This document shows, piece by piece, positions 9,039 to 16,695 of a stretch of DNA of 64,000 nt. The DNA lies in NCBI RefSeq assembly GCF_006496635.1, contig NZ_CP022958.1:124001-188000 (forward strand), written 5' to 3'. The translations under genes were made by a program, and so were the position numbers. The DNA comes from Azoarcus sp. DD4 (GTDB lineage Bacteria > Pseudomonadota > Gammaproteobacteria > Burkholderiales > Rhodocyclaceae). The notes below the pieces were generated by a model. It did not search any database, was not told where the DNA came from, and worked only from the letters and a program-made list of their open reading frames with translations. Numbering within the stretch: the stretch's first letter is position 1; each line of letters opens with the position of its first letter.

Positions 9039-10538
9039 CTACTGGAAGGCGACCTCGGCGAAGCTGCGCAGCTTGCGGCTGTGCAGCCGGTCCACACCCT
9101 GTTCGCGCAGGCGCTCGATGGCGCGGATGCCGATGCGCAGGTGTTGATCCACCCGTTCGCGGTAGAAGTGGTTGGCCATGCCGGGCAGCTTGATCTCGCC
9201 GTGCAGCGGCTTGTCGCTGACGCACAGCAGGGTGCCGTAGGGCACGCGGAAGCGGAAGCCGTTGGCGGCGATGGTGGCCGATTCCATGTCGAGCGCGATC
9301 GCGCGACTCTGGCTGAAGCGCCGCTCCGGCGAGGTCGCCATGCCGTGCGAGGGCAGCAGTTCCCAGTTGCGGTTGTCCGTGCTGGCCACGGTGCCGGTGC
9401 GCATCAGCCGCTTCAGCTCGTAGCCCGATAGTTGGGTGACGTCTTCCACCGCGGCCTCCAGCGCCAGCTGCACCTCGGCCAGCGGCGGAATCGGCACCCA
9501 CAGCGGCAGTTCCTCGTCGAGCACGTGGTCCTCGCGCACGTAGCCGTGGGCCAGCACGTAGTCGCCCAGCTGCTGGGTGTTGCGCAGCCCGGCGCAGTGG
9601 CCGAGCATGATCCAGGCATGCGGGCGCAGTACCGCGATGTGATCGGTGATGGTCTTGGCGTTGGCCGGACCCACGCCGATGTTCACCATGGTGATGCCGG
9701 CGCGGTCCTCGCGCACCAGATGATAGGCCGACATCTGCGGCAGGCGCGGCGGCGGGCTGCCAAGTTCGTCACCCGGGCGCGGCGCCTCGCCGGCGCGGCG
9801 GGTGATGACGTTGCCCGGCTCGACGAAGGCGCTGTAGCCGTGCGCGCCGCCGCCGTCGGCCATCAGCGTGTGGCCGAGCCTGATGAACTCGTCGATGTAG
9901 AACTGGTAGTTGGTGAACAGGATGAAGTTCTGGAAGTGTTCGGGCACCGTGCCGGTGTAGTGGCGCAGCCGGTGCAGCGAGTAATCCACCCGCGGCGCGG
10001 TGAACAGCGCAAGCGGGTGGGCCTCGCCCGGGCGCGGTTCGAAGGTGCCGTTGGCGATGCCGTCGTCCATGGCGTTGAGGTCGGGCAGGTCGAACACGTC
10101 GCGCAGGTGCTGGCGGCGTTCGACGCTGAGTTCCCCTTCGACGTGGTCGTGCTCGCTCACCGAGAAGTGCAGCGGAATCGGCTGGTGGCCGGTGCCGATC
10201 TCCAGCGCCACGCCGTGGTTCTGCAGCAGCAGACGGAACTGTTCGAGGTAGTAGTCGGCAAACAGGTCGGGCCGCGTCAGCGTGGTCTCGTAGGCGCCCG
10301 GGCCGGCGACGAAACCGTAGGACAGGCGCGAATCGGCGCGCGCCACGGTGTCGGTCCGCACCCGCACGAAGGGGTAGCAGGCGCGCACATGGCGACCGAT
10401 GTCCTCGCCGGCGACGAAGCGGTGCAGCGCGTCGCGCAGGTGGCCGATGCTGGCATCGTAGATTTCGATCACCCGCGCCAGCGCGGCGGCGGGATCCTCG
10501 AAGCGTTCGGGGGCGAAGTAGGGCGCGTCCGGGCTCAT
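9039..10538 (-). CDS. amn: AMP nucleosidase
   Basis: Hydrolyses AMP to adenine and ribose 5-phosphate. The 499-residue length is close to the E. coli enzyme. The N-terminal Amn domain contains CYPFVRVRTDTVARADSRLSYGFV. The C-terminal nucleoside-phosphorylase fold contains NIGVGPANAKTITDHIAVLR, HAWIMLGHCAGLRNTQ and IALDMESATIAANGFRFRVP, the last holding the purine-binding Glu/Asp motif. GGGAG lies 5 bases before ATG 10538 on the minus strand. The prophage is inserted 81 bases beyond this start codon, between amn and the liv operon. Confidence 0.95.
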   Translation of the reverse strand: MSPDAPYFAPERFEDPAAALARVIEIYDASIGHLRDALHRFVAGEDIGRHVRACYPFVRVRTDTVARADSRLSYGFVAGPGAYETTLTRPDLFADYYLEQFRLLLQNHGVALEIGTGHQPIPLHFSVSEHDHVEGELSVERRQHLRDVFDLPDLNAMDDGIANGTFEPRPGEAHPLALFTAPRVDYSLHRLRHYTGTVPEHFQNFILFTNYQFYIDEFIRLGHTLMADGGGAHGYSAFVEPGNVITRRAGEAPRPGDELGSPPPRLPQMSAYHLVREDRAGITMVNIGVGPANAKTITDHIAVLRPHAWIMLGHCAGLRNTQQLGDYVLAHGYVREDHVLDEELPLWVPIPPLAEVQLALEAAVEDVTQLSGYELKRLMRTGTVASTDNRNWELLPSHGMATSPERRFSQSRAIALDMESATIAANGFRFRVPYGTLLCVSDKPLHGEIKLPGMANHFYRERVDQHLRIGIRAIERLREQGVDRLHSRKLRSFAEVAFQ

Positions 10539-10618
10539 GGCGTCTCCCGTGTGTTGTCGGAACGTACGCATGCCATGTTACACGCAGCCCCACGCGGCGC
10601 CGGTGCCGTGGCGACGGC

Positions 10619-10624
10619 CAATAC
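10619..10624. repeat. Target-site duplication, left copy (CAATAC)
   Basis: CAATAC directly abuts the left prophage end and is repeated in the same orientation at 52503-52508 directly after the right end. Only the two copies together make sense as an insertion footprint. Confidence 0.85.
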
Positions 10625-10666
10625 TGAGACGGGACAAGAAAACTACCGGGGGTAAGGCAAGAAAAG
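10625..10666 (+). repeat. Left prophage end with two transposase boxes
   Basis: Starts TGAGACGGGACAAGAAAAC. GAAAA boxes lie at 10638-10642 and 10661-10665, exactly 23 bp apart; the right end shows the same spacing in inverted orientation. The dinucleotide TG at the tip is that of Mu-family and Tn552-like elements. Just inside, the hexamer CGGGAC recurs several times up to about 10705. Confidence 0.85.
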
Positions 10667-10758
10667 TCCGGGACCGGGCGGGACAGGGGGGGAGGAAACG
10701 GGACGGACGGCGAAAGGCGTTTGCAGAGGGCGCAAAGCCGGCGGCGCGGCGGGCGCGG

Positions 10759-11106
10759 TCAGAAAAGGCCGGCTTGGCGGTCCTTGAGGTCGGTACGTCG
10801 GCAGCGGTCGACGATCTGGCGGATGCGCATTTCGGTCAGCTGGAACTCGCGGGCCAGTTGGTCGTAATTGTCGCCGCGGAACCTGGCGTAGATCTCGCGA
10901 TCGCGGGCCGACAGCTCCCACGCGGTGCCCTTGGGTATGTACAGCATCCCACCGCCGAGTTCCTTGCGGGCGGCCTCGGCGATCGACAGCGCCGCCTCTG
11001 CGGCGGGCTGGTGATCGAGCTTCAGCCTGGTGGTGAGCCAGGCGTAGGCTGCGGTCGCGATCAGCCCGAGCGCTTCGGGGTAGTCGTCGTCGAGCATCAG
11101 CGACAT
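10759..11106 (-). CDS. Mor-family transcription activator
   Basis: A 115-residue protein matching the Mor/C activator family of Mu-like phages, which turn on middle or late transcription by recruiting RNA polymerase to promoters without a good -35. The C-terminal helix-turn-helix is visible in DNYDQLAREFQLTEMRIRQI. The dimerisation region includes GGGMLYIPKG. It is the last gene of the leftward early operon, overlapping gemA by one base (TGATG). It is the natural candidate to act on the three late boxes near 24.6, 33.0 and 39.4 kb (inference). Confidence 0.85.
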   Translation of the reverse strand: MSLMLDDDYPEALGLIATAAYAWLTTRLKLDHQPAAEAALSIAEAARKELGGGMLYIPKGTAWELSARDREIYARFRGDNYDQLAREFQLTEMRIRQIVDRCRRTDLKDRQAGLF

Positions 11107-11735
11107 CAACCGGCCTCCGCCATGGCCTTGTCGAGGCCGTCGAGGTAGTCCGACACAGCCTGCAGGGCATCGAAGGTCGTCGGGTTGAGCGTCGGCCGCA
11201 GCCGGGCGGCCAGCGTGCCGACGGTGGCCAGCGGATGGAGCTTGCCGGCGGCCTTGTAGCGCGGCAGGCGCTCCTCGATCTTGGCGGGCAGCTGGCGGGC
11301 GGCCCAGGCCTTGAGGCCTTCGATGGTCCAGTCCTTCCGGCGCGCCCAGCGCAGGTCATCCACGCCGTTGGTCCGGCGCACGAAGGCCGCGAGCGCGGCC
11401 TCGCTGGGGTCGCGGACGATGCCCACCTGGTGCAGCCACAGCCACAGCGCGCGGGCCTTGCTGGCCTCGGCCGAGGTGTCCAGGGTGCGGCGTTCGCGCG
11501 GTGCGGCGCTGGTGGGCTTGGTCGGCGTGAAGCCGGCCTTGCGCAGGTGTTTCACCACCGCTTCCAGCTCGAACACATCCAGATCCTTCGCCGAGCGTTT
11601 GCCACCGGAGTGGGCGGCGAGAATGTCGCGGTAGGTGTCCTCGTCCAGGCCGAGCCGGTTGCGGCCGGTCTGGACGGTCTTGATCAGCCGGGCGCGCTGC
11701 GCGGCGCGGGCCGAGGCGAAGGCGGCGCTGGTCAT
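11106..11735 (-). CDS. GemA-like regulatory protein (DUF1018, Mu gp16 family)
   Basis: A 209-residue protein with the DUF1018 signature near the N-terminus: LIKTVQTGRNRLGLDEDTYR, then the SGGKRSAKDLDVFELEAVVKHL segment. The second half (WARRKDWTIEGLKAWAARQL) matches the C-terminal region of GemA homologues. In Mu, GemA/gp16 modulates host gene expression; the biochemical role is unclear. It overlaps the LAGLIDADG gene upstream by four bases (ATGA) and the Mor gene downstream by one. Confidence 0.85.
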   Translation of the reverse strand: MTSAAFASARAAQRARLIKTVQTGRNRLGLDEDTYRDILAAHSGGKRSAKDLDVFELEAVVKHLRKAGFTPTKPTSAAPRERRTLDTSAEASKARALWLWLHQVGIVRDPSEAALAAFVRRTNGVDDLRWARRKDWTIEGLKAWAARQLPAKIEERLPRYKAAGKLHPLATVGTLAARLRPTLNPTTFDALQAVSDYLDGLDKAMAEAG

Positions 11736-12250
11736 GGCGATACCTCCGGGTAGCCGTTGTGCAGCTTGCCGTCGAGCAGGCGGCCGGCTGCATTCTTGCC
11801 GATGCGGTTACGTGACTGGTTCAGGCCGATCATCATCGAGCGCATCTCGTCCCTTTCGCGCGACGGGTTGAAGTGAGGCCCATACCAAGGGAAGGGGTCT
11901 TCCGCGCGCCCCTCTTCGATGTGCTCCCACAGTTCCAATGCGAGATCGGCATGCTCGCGCTTCACGAGCAGGTAAGGCTGGATGGCGCGGATGATTGAAG
12001 CTGCCTGGGAGCCCTGGCGGGACCACTGAAATTGAGGTCGATGGTTCGGGTTCACTGGCGCGTAGCAGGAGACGTTGCCGCCCCACAGCGATGCAGCCAA
12101 GTCGTGCGGCTCGCGCCGCGTGCCAGCGATGCCGACTTGCGGGGCGTGATAGACCTTGCCGCCCCGCGCGCTGCGATTGATGGTGATGTAGCCGTCCCCG
12201 TCGATCATCCCGGCGAGGTAAGCCAGCGTGGTCGGATTAGGCTGCAGCAT
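11732..12250 (-). CDS. LAGLIDADG homing-endonuclease-like protein
   Basis: A 172-residue protein with one clear LAGLIDADG motif at the N-terminus (TLAYLAGMIDGDGYITI, about residues 8-24), including the catalytic acidic residue. The following strand pattern fits a single-motif enzyme that would act as a dimer. It is a free-standing gene in the early operon, overlapping both neighbours, so it is not inside an intron or intein. Nuclease activity is inferred from the motif; a domesticated DNA-binding role is possible. Start ATG 12250 overlaps the DUF5131 stop by 14 bases. Confidence 0.75.
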   Translation of the reverse strand: MLQPNPTTLAYLAGMIDGDGYITINRSARGGKVYHAPQVGIAGTRREPHDLAASLWGGNVSCYAPVNPNHRPQFQWSRQGSQAASIIRAIQPYLLVKREHADLALELWEHIEEGRAEDPFPWYGPHFNPSRERDEMRSMMIGLNQSRNRIGKNAAGRLLDGKLHNGYPEVSP

Positions 12251-13259
12251 TCGGCATCTCCCGTACACGCAGGTCCTCCGGTAGGTCTTCGAGCGCGCCT
12301 CGCTTGTCTCGGGTGCCGCCCAGTTGTTTCATGAAGAACGGCACGCCGGCCGCGGCGCACTGGTCGCGCAGGCTCCGCACCAAGTCCGGATGCATCGGTC
12401 GCGCCTTGGGTCCAGACTCGCCGCCGACGATGACCCAGTTCAGGCCGCCCCCCAGATCCTCCTCTTCAACTGGCCCAACCTCTCCGCAGTCGTCCCGCTG
12501 ACCGCATGCCGGACACACGCGGCGGATGTCGTTCTCGTCGTCTGGCTCGTCCTCAAAATCGACCACTCGCACCTGCTCAGGCCCCGCAGGTAGGCGCAAA
12601 CGGATCTCATCGCCGAAGAAGCGCGCGCCACATACATAGCAGTCCTCATCACCGATCCAGCGGCCGAGGTCGACATGCCCCAGCAGCGGCTCGGCCGAGA
12701 TCCACCGCACCGCCGCCGGAGTCCGCAGTAGCAGCGGGATGCGCTCGTCCGCCGCCTCTTGATCCTCCACGCTCACGCCAATCCACACGTTCGGCAGCGG
12801 CCACCGCACGGTATATGCCCCGGCCGGGATGACACCGGCCTCGGTCATCCGCTGCTGTGCCTGGGCGATCCACCGCGCGTCTTTGCCGCCGAGCAGGTCG
12901 AGCATCCGTTCGGGGCGTTTCGTCAGCACCTGGAACGTGTGCTGCGGGCAGGCCGCCATGACGGCGAACACGTTGGCGATGAATCCGTCCGAAACCTCCA
13001 CATGGAACAGGTCGGACATCGAGTTGACGAAGATGCGGCGCGGCTTCGCCCAGCGCACAGGCAGGGAAAGCATGTCGCCGTGCACCTGCACGTCGGTGAA
13101 GAGGCGATTGAAGTACCGCGTTTCCGGGTTGGCGGAAAGCCGCGCCCAGTCGCGTTCGGCGTAGCAATGCTTGCAGCCGGCCGACACCTTGCTGCAGCCA
13201 GATACCGGATTCCACGTGGCATCCGTCCATTCGATCTTGGTGTTATCTCCCATTGTCAT
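12237..13259 (-). CDS. Phage Gp37/Gp68-family protein (DUF5131), radical-SAM-like
   Basis: A 340-residue protein starting TKIEWTDATWNPVSGCSKVS, the hallmark of the DUF5131 (Gp37/Gp68) family common in phages. Three Cys in GCSKVSAGCKHCYAER are spaced like an iron-sulphur ligand set. Other family blocks are FVNSMSDLFH, FQVLTKRPERM, WIGVSVEDQE and WVIVGGESGPKARPMHP. A second Cys cluster around CYVCGARF and RRVCPACGQRDDC may bind zinc and looks like an insertion. Function is unproven. ATG 13259 overlaps the stop of the gene upstream (TGATG). Confidence 0.85.
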   Translation of the reverse strand: MTMGDNTKIEWTDATWNPVSGCSKVSAGCKHCYAERDWARLSANPETRYFNRLFTDVQVHGDMLSLPVRWAKPRRIFVNSMSDLFHVEVSDGFIANVFAVMAACPQHTFQVLTKRPERMLDLLGGKDARWIAQAQQRMTEAGVIPAGAYTVRWPLPNVWIGVSVEDQEAADERIPLLLRTPAAVRWISAEPLLGHVDLGRWIGDEDCYVCGARFFGDEIRLRLPAGPEQVRVVDFEDEPDDENDIRRVCPACGQRDDCGEVGPVEEEDLGGGLNWVIVGGESGPKARPMHPDLVRSLRDQCAAAGVPFFMKQLGGTRDKRGALEDLPEDLRVREMPNAAA

Positions 13260-13639
13260 CACCACTTGACCAGGTAGCCCGAGAACGTGCCGCCGTACTC
13301 GGACTGGAAGAAGTCGAAGAACTCGCCGGCGCTCGCGAAGCCGTCGGCGCGTGCGAGCTGCTCGACTTCTGCGGGATCGAGGTTGTCCCAGCGGGCAGTG
13401 GCGCCGGTACCGCGCGGCATGCTTACGATGCGCTGCGCGGCGCCAATGGAGATCAGCGTCACCGATGTGATGCGATGCTCGCCGAGCTTGCTCACCTGTT
13501 TTGTTCGGAGGCCGGAATAGAGGTATGCGACCGAGCCTTCCTTCGGCGGCGGGCGCTTGCCTCGGGCGCGGATGGTCTGGCGCTTGGCGCCGGAGCGGAC
13601 AGCCTCGGCGAAGCGAGCCTTGAAGTTGAAGATGGGCAT
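13259..13639 (-). CDS. ASCH-like small phage protein
   Basis: A 126-residue protein beginning MPIFNFKARFAEAVRSGAKR, then QTIRARGKRPPPKEGSVAYLYSG. The early K-x-R-x-T-I-R pattern and the beta-barrel-like C-terminus (EFFDFFQSEYGGTFSGYLVKW) resemble ASCH domains, a PUA-like RNA-binding fold. It lies directly before the DUF5131 gene, sharing one base with it, so the two are probably co-translated. The assignment is from pattern only. Confidence 0.6.
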   Translation of the reverse strand: MPIFNFKARFAEAVRSGAKRQTIRARGKRPPPKEGSVAYLYSGLRTKQVSKLGEHRITSVTLISIGAAQRIVSMPRGTGATARWDNLDPAEVEQLARADGFASAGEFFDFFQSEYGGTFSGYLVKW

Positions 13640-13668
13640 ATTCACTCCCAATGAATTTCGATGACGGA

Positions 13669-13788
13669 TCAACCGCCGGGGCGCAGCGTGGCGAGGCCCG
13701 TGACGCCCAGGGCCAACATCGCCCAGCTGAGCGGGCCCGGCTGGACGATGCCGGCGACGATGAGCAGCGCGTAGGACGCGGCGGCCAT
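13669..13788 (-). CDS. Tiny membrane protein
   Basis: A 39-codon frame beginning MAAASYALLIVAGIVQPGPL and ending in LATLRPGG. Nearly the whole peptide is hydrophobic, one or two membrane spans. It sits tightly between the ASCH-like gene and a 58-residue gene in the early operon, with high third-position GC. No family recognised. Confidence 0.5.
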   Translation of the reverse strand: MAAASYALLIVAGIVQPGPLSWAMLALGVTGLATLRPGG

Positions 13789-13790
13789 GG

Positions 13791-13967
13791 TCAGCACCCG
13801 AGGATGCGGAAGCGGACATCGTTGGGGACGCCGCGCTGGTACATGCGGACGCGCAGCTCGCGGCGGTCGGTGCCGGCCGCTTTGGCGGCCTTGATCTCGT
13901 CGACGAACTGGCGCATCGACCAGTCGGTGCGGGCGCCGTGTTGTTGCATGTTCGGATGCTTGTCCAT
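13791..13967 (-). CDS. Small phage protein, unknown function
   Basis: A 58-residue soluble protein (MDKHPNMQQHGARTDWSMRQ, then FVDEIKAAKAAGTDRRELRV, ending DVRFRILGC). It is helical and mixed in charge. The gene ends 3 bases before the tiny membrane-protein gene and lies 13 bases after the upstream 70-residue gene, with a GGAGG-like site just before its ATG. No family recognised. Confidence 0.6.
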   Translation of the reverse strand: MDKHPNMQQHGARTDWSMRQFVDEIKAAKAAGTDRRELRVRMYQRGVPNDVRFRILGC

Positions 13968-13980
13968 GGTCGCCTCCGGT

Positions 13981-14193
13981 TCAGCGGATTTGCCAGACGG
14001 CCGGGCGCTGCCGGGCGTCGAGCGATGCGAGGGTGACGCCGGCGTCGTCGGTGATCTTGAAGCTCACCGTGGCGCCGGACGCCCACATCAGGATTTCGCA
14101 GGCCTGCCGAACCTCGTGCCCGTTGGCTTCGTCGAAGCTCAGCACGTTGGCCCAGCTGCCGCGGGAGTTGGCCTTGAGGTGGCGGGTGGTCAT
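13981..14193 (-). CDS. Small phage protein, unknown function
   Basis: A 70-residue protein (MTTRHLKANSRGSWANVLSF ... RQRPAVWQIR) with alternating strand-like segments. Its ATG overlaps the stop of the zinc-ribbon gene upstream (ATGA). No family recognised; it is supported by operon position and codon use. Confidence 0.6.
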   Translation of the reverse strand: MTTRHLKANSRGSWANVLSFDEANGHEVRQACEILMWASGATVSFKITDDAGVTLASLDARQRPAVWQIR

Positions 14194-14678
14194 GACGCTC
14201 TCCCGTCGGCTTCACGCGCAAACACGACGCCGTGCCGGCCCCTTCGGCCATTGCTCTTGGCGCACCAATCCACGAAGTCAGCTAGTACCTTCACGGGGTC
14301 TGCCCCTGTGATCTGCGCCTCCGGAATTCCCGGCACGAGCAGCTGGCCTTCGCTCGCGCCGTAGCCATGCCGTGCCACTGCCTCGACAACCGCTTTCAGC
14401 GACGATTTCGGACCGCGCGCGATGACGATGGGGCCGCTTCCATCAGGCTGCTTGGCGGGCACCGCGTCGCCCATCTCGATCAGTCCAGACGCCCAGCACC
14501 ACGCCACCCAGGGGGTGATGTCGTAGTAGGTCGTCGAGCCACAGCGCGGGCAGCAGCTGTCCTGAATCTGGAGTTCCGAGGCCGAACGGCGCGGCCGCGG
14601 CCGCATGATCCGATCGGACTCGGTGTGCTTGTTGCGGCAGCGGCAGCACTGCACCGCGAGATTGGTGCGATCAGACAT
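14190..14678 (-). CDS. Zinc-ribbon phage protein, unknown function
   Basis: A 162-residue protein with an N-terminal Cys cluster (VQCCRCRNKH) and a second one (SCCPRCGSTTYYD), together forming a probable zinc ribbon. The C-terminal half includes SSLKAVVEAVARHGYGASEG and DPVKVLADFVDWCAKSNGRR. Zinc ribbons of this kind occur in phage early proteins that bind nucleic acid. It overlaps both neighbours by a few bases. Confidence 0.65.
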   Translation of the reverse strand: MSDRTNLAVQCCRCRNKHTESDRIMRPRPRRSASELQIQDSCCPRCGSTTYYDITPWVAWCWASGLIEMGDAVPAKQPDGSGPIVIARGPKSSLKAVVEAVARHGYGASEGQLLVPGIPEAQITGADPVKVLADFVDWCAKSNGRRGRHGVVFAREADGRAS

Positions 14679-14916
14679 GGTTGTCTCCCTTGCGCAAGGC
14701 CGCGTCGGTAATGCGCCAGCGCGTCACGAACGGGCGCTTCGGGTCGCGCGGGCCGATGCGGCGCGCGGTGTCGAGGTCGGTGACGCCCCACAGGTGCTCG
14801 GCGAGGCGTTCGGCAGCACGCGCGGGCGAGGTGCTGCTCGCGCCCTGCTTGCCGTCGACCACGTCGGTCTTGTAGGCGTCGCCGACCTTGCGGACGGTGA
14901 TTTCGAGGGAGGCCAT
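14671..14916 (-). CDS. Small phage protein, unknown function
   Basis: An 81-residue protein (MASLEITVRKVGDAYKTDVV ... FVTRWRITDAALRKGDNHV) with a beta-rich first half. The ATG shares bases with the upstream stop (TGATG) and its 3' end overlaps the zinc-ribbon gene by 8 bases, so it is part of the same coupled early operon. No family recognised. Confidence 0.6.
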   Translation of the reverse strand: MASLEITVRKVGDAYKTDVVDGKQGASSTSPARAAERLAEHLWGVTDLDTARRIGPRDPKRPFVTRWRITDAALRKGDNHV

Positions 14917-15344
14917 CAGCACGCCTCCGGGTAGGCGGCAACGTGTTCCGGCATGGGCGGTACCTCGATGCCGTCGTTGTCGCTGGCGCTGAGGTGAACC
15001 GAAAGGGCCCATTCCTCCGCTTCCATGCACTGCTTGTCCGACCAGGTCGAAACGACCTGTTCCGGAACGCAATGCCCACCGACAAGTAGCAAAGTGGTGT
15101 AGGTGCGCTCGTCGCAGCGCGACCACACGTCACTTCCACTCATTCCCGCATCCAGCGCCTGAGCGACCAGCTCTTCCCACTCGAAGCTAAAGACCAGGTC
15201 GGTGTGCTTGTCCTTCACATACGGGCCAACACCGTGAATCAAACCAACTTCGTATCGGTCTGGATCGACGTCATTGACATAGACGCTGTCAGTGTCCTCG
15301 GGGTCGAATTCGAGGTCTTGATTAGGGTCGAGGAAGCATCCCAT
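14916..15344 (-). CDS. Acidic phage protein, unknown function
   Basis: A 142-residue, strongly acidic protein beginning MGCFLDPNQDLEFDPEDTDS and containing FSFEWEELVAQALDAGMSGS. Its negative charge and early-operon position would suit a DNA-mimic or regulator-binding role, but that is speculation. The ATG at 15344 lies one base after the DUF3164 stop. Its base composition is slightly less GC-rich than its neighbours. Confidence 0.6.
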   Translation of the reverse strand: MGCFLDPNQDLEFDPEDTDSVYVNDVDPDRYEVGLIHGVGPYVKDKHTDLVFSFEWEELVAQALDAGMSGSDVWSRCDERTYTTLLLVGGHCVPEQVVSTWSDKQCMEAEEWALSVHLSASDNDGIEVPPMPEHVAAYPEAC

Positions 15345-15345
15345 C

Positions 15346-15963
15346 TCACACCCCCGCAATATCCAGCGGCACGGCGACGTACTGATCCGTCATCCCCACC
15401 CGCTTGTACACCCGCACATACACCGCCGTGCCGGTCGCCTGGATGCTGTCCTTGATGGCCTCCATGGCGCGCTTCCACTCGTCGTCCTCGATCTCCAGGC
15501 GCAGCAGGTCGAGTACCGCGGCCATCTTGATCTGGCCCTTGCTGTCGGTCCGGAAGGCGCGGTCGACGAGCGCGCGGATGTGCGGGTTGGCGCCCTGGCT
15601 CCAGCGGTCGATGCAGGCGTTGATCAGCGCCTTGGCCGCTTCCAGCTCCTCGGTGAAGGTGATGCGCTCGGCGGTGGCGCGCTGGATCTTGTAGGCGCCG
15701 TCGTAGGTGGTGATGCTGACGTTGCCCTTGGCGCCGCCGAGCTTGGCGCCGTAGCGCTCGCCGGCGATCTTCACCAGATCGGCCATGTCGCCGAGCACAT
15801 CGGCCTTGAAGTCGGCCAGCATCTTGCTCAGTGCGATCGCCCTGGCAGCGTGTTGGCTGGCGACCTGGTCGCGCAGCAGATCCTGCTCGCGCACCTGTTC
15901 GCGCGGCACCAGGTGGCCTGCGGCGTTGCGCATGTAGCCATTTGGCAGTGCGGTATCGTTCAT
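15346..15963 (-). CDS. DUF3164 phage protein
   Basis: A 205-residue protein matching DUF3164, a family seen in the early regions of Mu-like phages. Typical features are the N-terminal GYMRNAAGHLVPREQV, the central GNVSITTYDGAYKIQRATAE and LINACIDRWSQGANPHIRAL. The function is unknown. Start ATG 15963 overlaps the stop of the preceding gene (ATGA). Confidence 0.85.
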   Translation of the reverse strand: MNDTALPNGYMRNAAGHLVPREQVREQDLLRDQVASQHAARAIALSKMLADFKADVLGDMADLVKIAGERYGAKLGGAKGNVSITTYDGAYKIQRATAERITFTEELEAAKALINACIDRWSQGANPHIRALVDRAFRTDSKGQIKMAAVLDLLRLEIEDDEWKRAMEAIKDSIQATGTAVYVRVYKRVGMTDQYVAVPLDIAGV

Positions 15964-16370
15964 TGCTGCTCCTGGGTAAGGTCAGCCGCCGCCTCGCGGC
16001 CGGCGTCGGTGATGCGGATGCGCAGCGTGCGCAGGCGGGTTTCCACGCGCTCGGCCAAGCCGCGCTGGATCAGCGTGCGGACCACCCACGACCAGCTCTG
16101 CACCGTCACGTCGGGGTAGCGTTCGAGCAGCAGTGCAATGGTCACGGTGTCGCTCTCGGCCAGCGCGCGCAGGCAGAGGTGGCGCAGGCGTTCGGCGCTG
16201 GCCGCCCGCGCCTTGTTGGTGGCGCGCTTGGGCGGCGCCATGACGTACAGCCGCAGCGTCGCCTCGTCGGCCGCGGCGCGGATCTGCTCGGCCATCGACG
16301 GAATGCGCGGGATGAAGGCCGGCCGCTGCCGCGGCGCGGCCTGCTCGAGCTGGGAGAAGATGGAAGGCAT
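15960..16370 (-). CDS. Winged-helix-like phage protein
   Basis: A 136-residue protein. The C-terminal half (IALLLERYPDVTVQSWSWVV, then RTLIQRGLAERVETRLRTLR) has the layout of a winged helix, and the N-terminus (MPSIFSQLEQAAPRQRPAFI) is basic and Pro-rich. It is a probable DNA-binding accessory protein of the early operon; no specific family recognised. Confidence 0.6.
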   Translation of the reverse strand: MPSIFSQLEQAAPRQRPAFIPRIPSMAEQIRAAADEATLRLYVMAPPKRATNKARAASAERLRHLCLRALAESDTVTIALLLERYPDVTVQSWSWVVRTLIQRGLAERVETRLRTLRIRITDAGREAAADLTQEQQ

Positions 16371-16375
16371 GGCGA

Positions 16376-16693
16376 TCACGCTGCATCCTCCTCGGCCCAC
16401 ACCACGGTGCAGCTGCGGTTGTGCAGCTGGCCCTGGCGGGTGCGCTTGCCCTCGCGGATCGCATAGGTGTAGTACGCGGCCTTGCCGGTCTCCACCAGGT
16501 GCGCCAGCAGCGGCGATGCCGCTAGCTGGATGCGCGGCCGGCCGAACGCCACGTCCGCCGAGATGATGGTGTGCCCCTCGTTGGCCAGCCGGCAGACCTC
16601 TTCCAGCGCCTGCAGCATCGCTTCCTTGACGACCTCGTTCATGGGCTTGGCGGAGCGCAGGGCGCGGGTCTGGATCGGGTTGCTCGCGCCCAT
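16376..16693 (-). CDS. Small phage protein, unknown function
   Basis: A 105-residue protein following the transposition ATPase gene (MGASNPIQTRALRSAKPMNE ... CTVVWAEEDAA). It has a helical first half and a beta-rich second half (AAYYTYAIREGKRTRQGQLH). The start lies 2 bases from the ATPase stop. No family recognised. Confidence 0.6.
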   Translation of the reverse strand: MGASNPIQTRALRSAKPMNEVVKEAMLQALEEVCRLANEGHTIISADVAFGRPRIQLAASPLLAHLVETGKAAYYTYAIREGKRTRQGQLHNRSCTVVWAEEDAA

Positions 16694-16695
16694 GA

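Noticed and set aside
10620..10624. A 5-bp Mu-style duplication (AATAC) instead of 6 bp
   Set aside because: It would require the right end to finish in CAC instead of CA, breaking the symmetry of the two ends.
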